Source: Dyella flagellata (GTDB lineage Bacteria > Pseudomonadota > Gammaproteobacteria > Xanthomonadales > Rhodanobacteraceae). Taken from it: DNA of 64,000 nt. Position numbers and translations under genes: made by a program. How positions within the stretch are numbered: position 1 is the first letter of the stretch; the number at the start of each line of letters is the position of its first letter. Location: positions 62,001 through 126,000 of the forward strand of contig NZ_BSOA01000002.1 of the NCBI RefSeq assembly GCF_030160275.1. Direction: 5' to 3'. Under the pieces are notes generated by a model. The model was given only the letters and a program-made list of their open reading frames with translations, was not told the DNA's origin and made no database searches. Positions 55,392-64,000 of the stretch are shown here, in pieces.

Positions 55392-56459
55392 TCAAGCGGC
55401 AGGCGGCAGGGTCTGCAAATCCCAGCGCGGGAACACCTGCACCGATTCATCCTGATGCTGGCCGTGCGCCAGGCGGATCGCACCAGCCAATGCAATCATC
55501 GCGCCGTTATCAGTGCAGAACTGCAGGCGAGGAAAATACGTCTTGAAGCCGTCCTTGGCGCCGGCGGCGGCCAGGTCTTCGCGCAGACGGCGGTTGGCGC
55601 CAACACCACCGGCGATCACCAGCCGCTTCGTGCCGGTTTCGGCCAGCGCGCGGCGGCACTTGATCAGCAAGGTATCGACGATCGCCTCTTCGAAGGCGCG
55701 CGCGATGTCGGCGCGGGTTTGTTCGCTCTGGTCGGACTGCTGCCAGGCCAGTAACACCTGGGTCTTCAGTCCGGAGAAACTGAAATCGAGCCCCGGACGA
55801 TCGGTCATCGGGCGCGAAAAGCGGAATACGCCTGGCCGCCCCTGGGTGGCGAGGGCAGCCAGCGCCGGACCGCCGGGATACGGCAAGCCCATCAGCTTGG
55901 CGGTCTTGTCGAAGGCTTCGCCGGCGGCATCGTCCAGGGTGTCACCCAGAATGCGGTATTGGCCGACCGCCTCCACCTCCACTAATAGTGAGTGGCCGCC
56001 GGAGACCAGCAGAGCCACAAACGGCGGTTCCGGCGGATCATCTTCCAGCAACGGGGCCAACAGGTGTCCTTCCATATGGTGTACTCCGATGGCGGGCACA
56101 CCCAGCGCCCAGGCCATCGCGCGGCCCGTCGCCGCCCCTACCAGCAGCGCGCCGACCAGACCGGGACCGGCGGTGTAAGCTACGCCCCCCAGATCAGCCG
56201 GGGTCAATTCGGCCTCTTTCAGCGCTTCACGCACCAGCGGCAGCAGCTTGCGGACGTGGTCGCGGCTGGCCAATTCGGGCACCACGCCGCCGTAATCGGC
56301 ATGCAGCTTCACCTGGGTGTACAGGGCATGCGCCAACAGGCCATGTCCCGGTTGCTCCGGCTCCCAGCGCAGCAGGGCCACACCTGTTTCGTCGCAGGAG
56401 GTCTCGATGCCCAGGATGGGGCGCGGGGTGGAGAGCGGGGAACGGAGGAGGTCTGGCAT
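55392..56459 (-). CDS. tsaD: tRNA N6-adenosine threonylcarbamoyltransferase TsaD
   Basis: 355 aa from the ATG at 56459. ASKHA fold: [16 protein letters not shown], the iron/zinc motif [50 protein letters not shown] and [18 protein letters not shown]. It adds threonylcarbamoyl to A37 of ANN-decoding tRNAs. The ATG gives a few residues more than usual (about 340); a start at the IETSCDE-proximal codons is not available. Divergent from rpsU, as in many gammaproteobacteria. Confidence 0.96.
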   Translation of the reverse strand: MPDLLRSPLSTPRPILGIETSCDETGVALLRWEPEQPGHGLLAHALYTQVKLHADYGGVVPELASRDHVRKLLPLVREALKEAELTPADLGGVAYTAGPGLVGALLVGAATGRAMAWALGVPAIGVHHMEGHLLAPLLEDDPPEPPFVALLVSGGHSLLVEVEAVGQYRILGDTLDDAAGEAFDKTAKLMGLPYPGGPALAALATQGRPGVFRFSRPMTDRPGLDFSFSGLKTQVLLAWQQSDQSEQTRADIARAFEEAIVDTLLIKCRRALAETGTKRLVIAGGVGANRRLREDLAAAGAKDGFKTYFPRLQFCTDNGAMIALAGAIRLAHGQHQDESVQVFPRWDLQTLPPAA

Positions 56460-56563
56460 CTTCAGATGCAACCATCGAGGGATCGGATAGCCCATTTTGC
56501 CGATCCATCCGGCCTCGCGACACCCCTGGTGTGCCCTGGCCCCAACTTTCCTGCCACCACGCT

Positions 56564-56593
56564 TTGAATTTTTCACCCACATCGGCGTATACT
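56564..56593 (+). promoter_or_regulatory. Sigma-70 promoter of rpsU
   Basis: TTGAAT (56564-56569), 18-base spacer, TATACT (56588-56593), about 47 bases before the rpsU start codon. Confidence 0.7.
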
Positions 56594-56640
56594 TTGCGGC
56601 TCGCCGCATTTCTGTGGCCCGTTTACCATCCGGAGTTTCC

Positions 56641-56856
56641 ATGCCCAGCGTAAAAGTTCGCGAGAACGAGCCGTTCGAACTCGCCCTGCGTCGCTTCAAG
56701 CGCACCTGTGAAAAGGCCGGCATCCTCGCCGAGACCCGCAAGCGCGAGTTCTATGAAAAGCCGACCCAGGAACGCAAGCGCAAGCGCGCCGCTGCCGTGA
56801 AGCGTCACCTGCGCCGCCTGTCGCGCGACGTTTCGCGCAAGACCCGCCTGTACTGA
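56641..56856 (+). CDS. rpsU: 30S ribosomal protein S21
   Basis: 71 aa, [27 protein letters not shown] then an Arg/Lys-rich helix ending SRKTRLY. Normal bS21 length. It heads the conserved rpsU-yqeY-dnaG order, with a terminator-like hairpin before yqeY. Ribosome assembly/initiation protein. Confidence 0.98.
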   Translation: MPSVKVRENEPFELALRRFKRTCEKAGILAETRKREFYEKPTQERKRKRAAAVKRHLRRLSRDVSRKTRLY

Positions 56857-56971
56857 GCGCGGTCCGCTCCGGCGGATCTTTAAGGAGTCTTGGCGCGCTG
56901 CGCGCCGCACTCCTGCAGCGTTAGCAGTCGGCGCGTCCATCCGCAGCCGCTGCCAGCAAGGCAATGCATGG

Positions 56972-56996
56972 GCCGACGTTGTCCCGCAACGTCGGC
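56972..56996 (+). terminator. Terminator/attenuator between rpsU and yqeY
   Basis: GCCGACGTTG, loop TCCCG, CAACGTCGGC, then TTTGTGCTTT: a perfect 10-bp stem. It probably lets most transcripts end after rpsU. Confidence 0.75.
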
Positions 56997-57021
56997 TTTG
57001 TGCTTTCCGAAGGAGTAGTTT

Positions 57022-57468
57022 ATGTCCTTGAAGCAACAGCTTACCGAAGACATGAAAACCGCCATGCGCGGCGGTGACAAGGATCGCCTCGGCGTGATCC
57101 GCCTGGTGCTTGCCGCCATCAAGCAGCGCGAGGTGGATGAGCGCATCGAGCTGGACGACACCCAGACCATCGCGGTGCTGGAGAAAATGCTCAAGCAGCG
57201 CAAGGATTCGGTCAGCCAATACGCCGCCGCCGGCCGCGAGGACCTGGCCAACGTCGAGCGCGCCGAAATGGTGGTGATCGAAGGCTATCTGCCTGCCAAA
57301 CTCAGCGGGGCCGAAATCGACGCCCTGATCGAGGCCGCCATCGCCGAAACCGGCGCCAGCGGCGCGCGCGACATGGGCAAGGTGGTCGCGGCCGTCAAGG
57401 CCAAGGCCGCCGGCCGCGCCGACATGGCGCAGGTTTCCGGCCGCATCAAGGCCCGCCTCGGCGGTTGA
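57022..57468 (+). CDS. GatB/YqeY domain protein
   Basis: 148 aa: MSLKQQLTEDMKTAMRGGDKDRLGVIRLVLAAIKQREVDER, then QRKDSVSQYAAAGREDLANVERAEMVVIEGYLP and GKVVAAVKAKAAGRADMAQVSGRIKARL. This is the stand-alone YqeY, related to the tail of the GatB amidotransferase. Probably tRNA-interacting; function not settled. AAGGAG upstream. Confidence 0.93.
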   Translation: MSLKQQLTEDMKTAMRGGDKDRLGVIRLVLAAIKQREVDERIELDDTQTIAVLEKMLKQRKDSVSQYAAAGREDLANVERAEMVVIEGYLPAKLSGAEIDALIEAAIAETGASGARDMGKVVAAVKAKAAGRADMAQVSGRIKARLGG

Positions 57469-57558
57469 TGCGCGCCATCGTGGCGCTTTCAAAGCGCCAC
57501 CTTCACGCGTGCCGCAATTAAGATGCGGCCCACGCCATAGGCAAGCGGGAGCAAACGC

Positions 57559-57732
57559 ATGCTGAAGTGGGCCATCATCTTCGCGATCGTTTCCCTGATT
57601 AGCGGCTGGCTGGGCTTTGGCACACTGTCCGGCATCGCCGCCGGCATCGCCAAGCTGTTGTTCGCGATCTTCGTGATCATCTTCCTGATCGCCGTGCTGG
57701 CGGTGATCGGAGTGATTCACATGGCGCTGTAA
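57559..57732 (+). CDS. DUF1328 (YtjA/UPF0391) small membrane protein
   Basis: 57 aa, MLKWAIIFAIVSLISGWLGF, followed by a Gly/Ala segment (GTLSGIAAGIAKLLF) and a second helix (AIFVIIFLIAVLAVIGVI). This is the standard DUF1328 two-helix pattern. CGGGAG upstream. Function unknown; relatives are often stress-induced. Confidence 0.85.
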   Translation: MLKWAIIFAIVSLISGWLGFGTLSGIAAGIAKLLFAIFVIIFLIAVLAVIGVIHMAL

Positions 57733-57741
57733 CTGCGCCTT

Positions 57742-57808
57742 GTAGGCTGGGATGACAATCCCAGCTTTCCATGCGACATCCGATGCTGGGATTGTCATCC
57801 CAGCCTAC
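57742..57808. repeat. GTAG-type REP dimer (family A, copy 11)
   Basis: Complementary arms (GACA left, TGTC right), between the DUF1328 gene and dnaG. Confidence 0.9.
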
Positions 57809-57861
57809 GTGCCCCGCGCATGGTTTAGCGGCCATGCCCGGGGTCCGGCTAGACTAGTCGG

Positions 57862-59598
57862 ATGCGCGGCCGTATCCCCGACAGTTTCATCGACGAACTG
57901 CTTGCCCGCGTCGACATCGTCGACGTGATCGAGCGGCGCGTGCCGTTGAAAAAAGCCGGCCGCGAATGGACCGCCTGTTGCCCGTTCCACAACGAGCGCA
58001 CCCCATCGTTCTACGTGAGCCCGGCCAAGCAGTTCTTCCACTGCTTCGGCTGTGGTGCGCACGGCAGCTCGATCAAATTCCTGATGGACTACGAGCGGCT
58101 GGAGTTTCCCGATGCCGTAGAGGAACTGGCGCAGTCCGTCGGCCTGAAGGTGCCTTACGAAGGCGCACGTGACAACGCCCCGCGCGAAGACAAGACCGAT
58201 CTTTACGCCGTGCTCGACGCTGCCGCGCGCTGGTACGAAACCGAGCTGAAGAAAAGCGACGAGGCCGGGGCCTATTGCCAGAAACGCGGCCTGGACGCGG
58301 GCACCATTGCAAGCTTCCGCATCGGCTGGGCGCCGGCCGGCTTCGATGGGGTGATCCGCAGCCTCGGCAGCAACGAAAAGCGCATGCAACTGCTGACCGA
58401 AGCAGGCATGGTCGCCAGCAACGAGCGCGGCAACAAATACGATCGCTTCCGCGAACGCCTGATGTTCCCGATCCTGGACCGGCGCGGCCGCGTGATCGCC
58501 TTTGGCGGCCGCGTGCTGAAATCGGACCAGGGCCCAAAATACCTCAACTCGCCCGAAACCCCGCTGTTCCACAAAGGCCGCGAGCTGTTTGCGCTGTGGC
58601 AAGTAAAACAAGCCAACAGCAACCTTGCGCGCATCGTGGTGGTGGAAGGCTACATGGATGTGATCGCCTTGCATCAGGCCGGCCTGCCGATTGCCGTGGC
58701 GACACTGGGCACGGCGACAACGCCGGAACACACCGAAGTGTTGTTCCGCGCGGCGCCGGATGTGGTGTTCTGCTTCGACGGCGATCGCGCCGGACGCGCG
58801 GCCGCGTGGAAAGCGCTGGAATCCGCCCTGCCCCGCCTGCGCGACGGACGCCAAGCGTACTTTCTGTTCCTGCCGGACGGCGAAGACCCGGATACCCTGG
58901 TGCGCAAGGAAGGCAAGGAAGGCTTCGAGAAGCGCCTGCGCGAAGCCACTCCGCTATCGGAATATTTCTTCGGCGAACTGTCGCACGAGGTGGATTTGGG
59001 CAGCCTCGACGGGCGTGCCCGCCTGGCCGAGCGCGCCCGCCCACTGATTGCGCGTTTGCCAGATGGCGCCTTCCGCGATCTGATGGCTCAGGAGCTGGAA
59101 AAACGCACCGGCGCACGGGCCGTGCTGGAAGCCGATCCGGTGGCTCGGCGTCCACTGCAGCGCCCGGTAGCCGTGCAGCGTTCGCTGGTGCGTAGTGCTA
59201 TCGCGCTATTGCTTGCACAGCCTGGACTCGCCGACGAAGTGGAACGGCCGTATGGTTTCCTGCGCCTGGACAAGCCCGGCGTGGACCTGCTGGCTGAGCT
59301 GATCGACACCGCGCGCGCAAGACCGGGCGTCAACGCTGCAATGCTAGTGGAGCACTTTACCGGGCGGCCCGAATACAACGCGCTGCAAAAACTGACCGTC
59401 GCCACCGTGGTCGGCGAACCGGAAACCCAGCGCCTGGAATTCCTTGACGCACTGCTTCGCATGCAACAGCAAGCTGTCGACCAGCGCCGCGATGCCCTGG
59501 TCGCCAAGAGCCGCGAAGGCACGCTGACCAACGCCGAAAAAGCCGAGCTGCGCGAGCTGCTCGCCGCACGCGCACCGACGCCCAGCGCCGCGTCATGA
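57862..59598 (+). CDS. dnaG: DNA primase
   Basis: 578 aa. N-terminal CHC2 zinc finger: Cys40 and His43 (CPFHNERTPSFY) with Cys61 and Cys64 (FHCFGCGAHG). Catalytic core with FRERLMFPILDRRGRVIAFGGRVL; Toprim with VVVEGYMDVIALHQAG and CFDGDRAGRAAAWKALE. The C-terminal DnaB-binding helices end near residue 565. Synthesises replication primers. A REP separates it from the upstream group. Confidence 0.97.
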   Translation: MRGRIPDSFIDELLARVDIVDVIERRVPLKKAGREWTACCPFHNERTPSFYVSPAKQFFHCFGCGAHGSSIKFLMDYERLEFPDAVEELAQSVGLKVPYEGARDNAPREDKTDLYAVLDAAARWYETELKKSDEAGAYCQKRGLDAGTIASFRIGWAPAGFDGVIRSLGSNEKRMQLLTEAGMVASNERGNKYDRFRERLMFPILDRRGRVIAFGGRVLKSDQGPKYLNSPETPLFHKGRELFALWQVKQANSNLARIVVVEGYMDVIALHQAGLPIAVATLGTATTPEHTEVLFRAAPDVVFCFDGDRAGRAAAWKALESALPRLRDGRQAYFLFLPDGEDPDTLVRKEGKEGFEKRLREATPLSEYFFGELSHEVDLGSLDGRARLAERARPLIARLPDGAFRDLMAQELEKRTGARAVLEADPVARRPLQRPVAVQRSLVRSAIALLLAQPGLADEVERPYGFLRLDKPGVDLLAELIDTARARPGVNAAMLVEHFTGRPEYNALQKLTVATVVGEPETQRLEFLDALLRMQQQAVDQRRDALVAKSREGTLTNAEKAELRELLAARAPTPSAAS

Positions 59599-59625
59599 CT
59601 CCGCCAGCCGACAAAGGGACCGTCG

Positions 59626-60243
59626 ATGGACTTGCTTGAACGCCTGATCACCTTCTTCGCGGAAAACGGCTACGAGGCCGTGTTCATGGCGCTGCTGCTG
59701 TGCGGCGCCGGCCTGCCGCTGCCGGAAGACATCACCCTGGTGGCCGGTGGTGTGATCGCGGGCCTGGGCTACGCCAACGTCCACATCATGGTGGCCGTCA
59801 CCATGGTCGGCGTGCTGGTCGGCGACGCGGGCATGTTCCTGCTCGGCCATCATTTCGGCACGCACATCCTGCAATTCAAACCCATCGCCTGGCTGATGCC
59901 GCCGCGCCGCTATGCGAAGGTGCAAGACCAATTCGAGCGCTACGGCAATCGCATGATGTTCTTCGCGCGCTTTCTGCCAGGCATGCGCACGGCGATCTAC
60001 ACCACCGCGGGAGCCACCCATCGCGTGGGCTTCTGGCGCTTCCTGCTGCTCGACGGCGCTGCCGCGCTGATCAGCGTGCCGATCTGGGTTTACCTGGGTT
60101 ATTTCGGAGCCAATCGGCGCGAATGGCTGGGCATGTGGATACGGCGCGGGCAGAACAGCCTGTGGCTGCTGTTCGTCTTGGCCGTACTGGTCTTGCTGTT
60201 GCTGTGGTGGCGCCGGCGCAAACGCGGTTACGCCGATTCGTAG
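59626..60243 (+). CDS. DedA family membrane protein
   Basis: 205 aa. DedA/SNARE-associated motifs: ENGYEAVFMALLLCGAGLPLPEDITLVAGGVIAG, FERYGNRMMFFARFLPGMRTAIYTTAGATHRV (the conserved FxRFxPGxR) and a C-terminal helix LWLLFVLAVLVLLLLWWRRRKR. DedA proteins flip lipids such as undecaprenyl phosphate or phosphatidylethanolamine. Its TAG stop is the GTAG head of the REP at 60240. Confidence 0.9.
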   Translation: MDLLERLITFFAENGYEAVFMALLLCGAGLPLPEDITLVAGGVIAGLGYANVHIMVAVTMVGVLVGDAGMFLLGHHFGTHILQFKPIAWLMPPRRYAKVQDQFERYGNRMMFFARFLPGMRTAIYTTAGATHRVGFWRFLLLDGAAALISVPIWVYLGYFGANRREWLGMWIRRGQNSLWLLFVLAVLVLLLLWWRRRKRGYADS

Positions 60244-60267
60244 GCTGGGATGTAATCCCAGCCTTAC
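60240..60267. repeat. Single GTAG-type REP unit between convergent genes (family A, copy 12)
   Basis: GTAGGCTGGGATGTAATCCC then AGCCTTAC: a 28-base palindrome. Its left end provides the dedA TAG stop (60241-60243) and its right end the TAA stop (60264-60266) of the DUF4239 gene on the other strand. Confidence 0.85.
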
Positions 60268-61058
60268 TCCTGATTGAGCTGCGCCGAAAACTGCTTGTGC
60301 AGATCGTCGCTCAGCAGCTGCATGCTCTGCTGGCTTACCTGGATCAGGCCGTGCACGGGCGAATCGAGATCGGCGATCAGGCTCATCGAAATGGCCACCG
60401 TGAACACTGGAACGAAGGTGAGCAAGGCGGCACGACGTCGCTGGCCGTAGCCGATGATCAGCGACGTGACGACCGCCAGCACAGTCATCAGCGCCCAGAT
60501 ATCCGGCGGCACGCGGTTACGTCGCGCGGCCACACGCTTGGCGTCGAGATCGATCACGTCGTTCAAGGCCGAGACGTAAAGGCCAACGATCGGTGTCGGC
60601 GTCTGTTGCGCGGCGGACGTCGCCTGTTTCCACAACTGGTCCTGGATCTGCCTGGCGCGCTTCACTTCAACGCCGTGCTCGTCGATTTCAGTCGTCCGGC
60701 CGAAGATGGCCAGGCGCGCATCGACATAATCGCGCAGCAGCTCCTGCGCGTCGCTGCGCATCGACTCGGCCTGCATGCCGGCGCGCAGATAGGCGGTGCC
60801 GATGGCGTTGGCTTCGTCGATGACCAGTTGCTTGCGCTCATCAAAGCGATTGAGCGCCATGCTCAAGGTAAAGCCGATCAACAGGCTCAACAGCAGGCCA
60901 ACCTGGTTGCGCGCTTGATGGACTTCCTTTTCCCAGTCGTTGTCGTCACGGTTCTTGGCCCATGCCCGCAGGCGAAAGCCAAACTCGTGGGCCAGCAGCA
61001 ATACGACGACGACCATGACGAACAGATCAACCGGGTGATCCAGCAGATACAGCATCAT
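60264..61058 (-). CDS. DUF4239 (bestrophin-like) membrane protein
   Basis: 264 aa. Helices at about 8-28 (VDLFVMVVVVLLLAHEFGF), 50-66 (VGLLLSLLIGFTLSMAL), 195-215 and 220-238. Between them is a helical region (DEANAIGTAYLRAGMQ) with the family pattern E-A-x-A-I-G-T. The DUF4239 fold resembles bestrophin channels. Function unknown. Two ATG codons in a row at the start. Confidence 0.75.
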   Translation of the reverse strand: MMLYLLDHPVDLFVMVVVVLLLAHEFGFRLRAWAKNRDDNDWEKEVHQARNQVGLLLSLLIGFTLSMALNRFDERKQLVIDEANAIGTAYLRAGMQAESMRSDAQELLRDYVDARLAIFGRTTEIDEHGVEVKRARQIQDQLWKQATSAAQQTPTPIVGLYVSALNDVIDLDAKRVAARRNRVPPDIWALMTVLAVVTSLIIGYGQRRRAALLTFVPVFTVAISMSLIADLDSPVHGLIQVSQQSMQLLSDDLHKQFSAQLNQE

Positions 61059-61110
61059 GCCCCCTCCTGCGGATGTGTTTCCCTTGTGTCAGGTTGCGCG
61101 ACATGCAGCT

Positions 61111-61137
61111 CCCTCCCCTACTACACGTAGGGGAGGG
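61111..61137. terminator. Hairpin between the outer-membrane factor and DUF4239 genes
   Basis: CCCTCCCCTAC, loop TACAC, GTAGGGGAGGG: a perfect 11-bp stem without a clear U-run, in the 144-base gap between two minus-strand genes. Confidence 0.45.
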
Positions 61138-61202
61138 GGCAAATACCCGCCACCTGAGACATCGCGCCTATCAGGCCTGACCAGGGGCCAGGCACGCACA
61201 TC

Positions 61203-62702
61203 TTACCGGGCAACCGCCACGTCGTGCCGGTTCCACCACCCTCCGCCCAGCGCCTGGAACAGGGCTACGGTATCGGCGTACCGCGACGCGCGCGCCTGGA
61301 CCAGGGCAAGCTCCGCTTGCCGATACGTCACTTGCGCATTGAGCAACGCCACCATGCTGATATCGCCTACCGCGTACTGCTTCTGCGCGATGGCAAAGCT
61401 GTGCGCTGCGGCTTTTTCCGCACGTGCCGTCGCCGCCATCGCTTCCGCGTCGGACTGCAAAGCATGCAGGGTATCGGCAACGTTCTGCAAAGCGGACAGC
61501 ACGGTGCTGCGGTATTGCTCCGCCGCCTGCTTATAAGTTGCTTCCGCCGCGCGCTGCTTGTGCTTGAGCGTGCCGCCATCGAACAGCGGCATGGTGATGG
61601 CGGTGCCGATGTTCCAGAAACCGGTGCCGGAACCGAACAGCGTATGCATCTGGTCCGTGGCGCTGCCCCAGCTGGCGGTGATGTTGATGTTCGGCAGGCG
61701 GGCTGCAAACGCCACGCCAACCTGCGCGCACGCCGCATGCAATTGTGCGTCGGCCACGCGCACGTCGGGACGCTGTTCGACCAGCCTGGCGGGCAGGGTC
61801 AGTGGCAGATCCTGCGGCAATTGCAGGCTGTCGAGGCTGAAATGGGCGCTGACGTCCTGGTCAGGGGTGCGACCGCTCAGTACCGCGAGCACATCACGTT
61901 GCAGCGCAAGTTGCTTGTGCAAGGGCGGCAGGCCGGCACGCGTCTGCTCAAGCGTGGCTTCCTGTGCGGCAACATCGCTCTCCGACACATCACCCAGGCC
62001 CAGCTGCTTCTTGCTGGCTTCCAGAATCTTCGACTGGCTGTCGATCATGTCTTGCGTAGCGGCAATCTGCGCGCGCAACGAAGCCTCTTGCACAGCAGCG
62101 TTGACGAGATTGGACGTCAACGTGAGGTAGGTCGCCTCCAATTGGAAACGCTGCGCATCCGCCTGCGCCACCAGCGATTCGACGGTACGGCGGTTGGCAC
62201 CCCACACATCAGGTGTATAGGACACGCTGACCTGCGCCGTGGTGAGGTCGTAGAACGTCGCACCCGACTGGGCCGGGCTGGCGAGCGTACCGGCGATTTT
62301 CTGACGCGTAGGATCGACGCTGCCGTTGACTGCGGGCAAATAGAAGCCGCGTTGTGCACGCACGTTTTCCCAGGCCGCCCTCAAGGCAGCCTGCGCCGCC
62401 GCCGCATCGGGATTGTGCTTGAGTGCATCGTCGATCAGGCCGTTCAAGGGCTGGGAGCGAAACAGCGTCCACCATTGACCGGGTATGTCCACGCCCGGCT
62501 CAAACCGCTGCGCCTGCCCACTCGCACCTGGCGCGGACGCTGTCGTGGATGGCACACCCTCTTCCGTGTACCCCTGGGCAGCGGGTGGCGTCGGCCGATG
62601 ATAGTCGGGGCCCACCGCGCAACCGGCCAGAGCAAGGCTCAGCCCCAGCGCCAGCGCATGAACGCGCCCTTTGCAAAGATCGATCTTCGCCAGCATGGTC
62701 AT
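61203..62702 (-). CDS. RND efflux outer-membrane factor (NodT/OprM/CusC family lipoprotein)
   Basis: 499 aa. Lipoprotein signal ALGLSLALAGCAVGPDYHRP with the lipobox LAGC and the family start GPDYxRP. Tandem OEP helical repeats (AALRAAWENVRAQRG; ATYKQAAEQYRSTVLSALQNVADTL; YRQAELALVQARASRYADTVALFQALGGGWW). Forms the trimeric exit duct of the pump encoded just upstream; the start overlaps the pump stop by 4 bases. Confidence 0.92.
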   Translation of the reverse strand: MTMLAKIDLCKGRVHALALGLSLALAGCAVGPDYHRPTPPAAQGYTEEGVPSTTASAPGASGQAQRFEPGVDIPGQWWTLFRSQPLNGLIDDALKHNPDAAAAQAALRAAWENVRAQRGFYLPAVNGSVDPTRQKIAGTLASPAQSGATFYDLTTAQVSVSYTPDVWGANRRTVESLVAQADAQRFQLEATYLTLTSNLVNAAVQEASLRAQIAATQDMIDSQSKILEASKKQLGLGDVSESDVAAQEATLEQTRAGLPPLHKQLALQRDVLAVLSGRTPDQDVSAHFSLDSLQLPQDLPLTLPARLVEQRPDVRVADAQLHAACAQVGVAFAARLPNINITASWGSATDQMHTLFGSGTGFWNIGTAITMPLFDGGTLKHKQRAAEATYKQAAEQYRSTVLSALQNVADTLHALQSDAEAMAATARAEKAAAHSFAIAQKQYAVGDISMVALLNAQVTYRQAELALVQARASRYADTVALFQALGGGWWNRHDVAVAR

Positions 62703-64000
62703 AGCTCCACCTCGGATGGCGCATGCCCCCAGCGCTTGTTGATGAAATTCTCCAGGCCGAAGTACAGGGTCGGCAGGATGTACAGCGTCAGCAGCGTGGC
62801 GACTGGCAGGCCACCCACTACCACCGTCGCGAGCCCGCGCTGCACGTCGGTACCGATGCCGGTCGCCAACGCCGCCGGCAGCATGCCGATGCTGGCCACC
62901 GTGGCCGTCATCAGTACCGGACGGAAACGTTCTGTCGCCCCCACCAGCACGGCTTCGAACAGCGACAGGCCTTCCCTGCGCACGCGGTTAATGTTCGACA
63001 CCATGATGATGCCGTTCTGCACCGCCACGCCAAACAAGGCAATGAAGCCCACCGCGGTAGCGATATTCAGTGTTTCGCCACGCACGTGCAGGGCGAGCAA
63101 ACCGCCCACGGTCGCCAGGGGCACCACTCCGAGCACCAGCACCGCCTGGTGGAACTTGCCGAACTCGGCGAACAGCAGCACTGCCATGATCGCGAGGACC
63201 ATGCCCATCACCACGGTCAGGCGGGCCTGTGCGCGCTGTGCGTTCTGGAAATTGCCCGCCCATTCCAGCTGATACTTCTGCTGGTCGAAATGCACCTTCG
63301 CATTGATCTGGGCCTGCGCATCGGCGAGGTATTCGGATAACGCGCGATCACGGTTGTCGATGCGGATGGTGAGTTCACGCTGGCCGTGTTCGTGCGCGAT
63401 CGTGCTTTCGCCCGAGACCAGCTTGATGTCCGCCACTTGCTTGAGCGGCACCTGCGCGCCGCTGGCTGAGGTCAGCGGCAGCTCGCCCACTGCCTGCAGG
63501 CTGTTGGCGACATCGTTGGAGACACGCGCAGTGACGTTGTAGATGCGATCAGCCACATACACCTGGGTAATCGGCGCGCCGCCAATCGTGGTCTGGATCA
63601 GGTTGGTGATGTCGCTGACATTGATGCCGTAACGCGCCGCCGCATCGCGATTGGCCTTGATCTCCAGCTGCGGAATCGGCGGCTCCTGGAAGATCGATGC
63701 GTCGGCGGTGCCGCGTATGCCCTTGAGCACGTCCACGATCTGATTGCCAACCCGGCGCATGTCATCGAGATCGTCGCCATAGATGCGCAATACCAGCGGA
63801 CTATGCGCGCCACCGATCATGTCGTTCTCGCCGTCGATGATCGGCTGGCTGATGCCGACGCTCATGCCCGGCAACTGCTGCATGCGCGCATTGAACTTGC
63901 GCAGGAATGCCCCCTTGGTTTCGCCGTTGGCCCAGGTGCTGTACGGCTTCAGCCCCACACCAGCCTCCACGTGCGAAGGTGTCCAAGGATCGGTACCCGT
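62699..64000 (-). CDS. RND heavy-metal efflux pump, CusA/CzcA-like (partial, 5' end outside window)
   Basis: The C-terminal 433 residues are visible; the frame stays open to the right edge (TDPWTPSHVEAGVGLKPYSTW). Periplasmic PN/PC segments include GISQPIIDGENDMIGGAHSPLVLRIYGDD and the CusA-type ELTIRIDNRDRALSEYLADAQAQI. Helices 7-12 follow from ARLTVVMGMVLAIMAVLLFAEF, with LATVGGLLALHVRGETLNIATAVGFIALFGVAVQNGIIMVS and PVLMTATVASIGMLPAALATGIGTDVQRGLATVVVGGL. It matches the CusA/CzcA family (HME-RND) rather than drug RND pumps. The metal cannot be told from this half. Confidence 0.9.
   Translation of the reverse strand, partial: TGTDPWTPSHVEAGVGLKPYSTWANGETKGAFLRKFNARMQQLPGMSVGISQPIIDGENDMIGGAHSPLVLRIYGDDLDDMRRVGNQIVDVLKGIRGTADASIFQEPPIPQLEIKANRDAAARYGINVSDITNLIQTTIGGAPITQVYVADRIYNVTARVSNDVANSLQAVGELPLTSASGAQVPLKQVADIKLVSGESTIAHEHGQRELTIRIDNRDRALSEYLADAQAQINAKVHFDQQKYQLEWAGNFQNAQRAQARLTVVMGMVLAIMAVLLFAEFGKFHQAVLVLGVVPLATVGGLLALHVRGETLNIATAVGFIALFGVAVQNGIIMVSNINRVRREGLSLFEAVLVGATERFRPVLMTATVASIGMLPAALATGIGTDVQRGLATVVVGGLPVATLLTLYILPTLYFGLENFINKRWGHAPSEVEL

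Overview
The window is high-GC gammaproteobacterial chromosome, most like a Xanthomonadales/Rhodanobacteraceae genome (Dyella, Rhodanobacter or Luteibacter type; genus not provable from sequence alone). The reasons are five large TonB-dependent receptors in 64 kb, an alpha-amino-acid ester hydrolase very like the Xanthomonas enzyme, and two palindromic intergenic repeat families, one with the GTAG head known from Stenotrophomonas SMAG/REP elements. Most genes are ordinary core genes in short operons.

Layout. 0-15 kb: a heme operon read leftward (hemD-hemX-hemY, hemY cut by the window edge), two hotdog thioesterases, a YibN-type rhodanese, a ferredoxin-reductase-like enzyme, srkA, a higBA toxin-antitoxin pair with its operator, an RlmI-like methyltransferase, rmuC, a divergent AroE-like enzyme, folE, an MFS transporter and a DUF1993 gene. 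15-21 kb: a lower-GC stretch with a TonB receptor, a DsbA-family oxidoreductase and, on the minus strand, a two-gene island that I read as a split borosin RiPP system: a 100-aa precursor followed by a stand-alone peptide-backbone N-methyltransferase. 21-31 kb: FAD oxidoreductase-dinG-hutD, nnrU, the secreted ester hydrolase, ychJ-like and NRDE genes, and a tandem-domain methylglyoxal-synthase-like gene beside a REP dimer split by a 211-bp MITE-like element. 31-40 kb: three minus-strand TonB receptors in a row, each with its own terminator and a shared inverted-repeat motif upstream.

40-64 kb: gltBD; divergent envC-ctpA (cell envelope); a TonB receptor under a Zur-like palindrome; an EcsC-like gene, a pteridine reductase and a VirK-like secreted protein; folB-folK; tsaD divergent from the rpsU-yqeY-DUF1328-dnaG-dedA macromolecular-synthesis group; a DUF4239 membrane protein; and the 3' part of an RND metal-efflux operon (CusA/CzcA-like pump plus outer-membrane factor) running off the right edge.

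The most notable system is the putative split borosin pair at 19148-20376. The methyltransferase keeps the Tyr-Tyr-Arg-Tyr catalytic set with the exact spacing of fungal OphMA, and the neighbour has a LigA-like recognition domain and a hydrophobic C-terminal core. No rRNA, tRNA, CRISPR array, integrase or complete IS was recognised.
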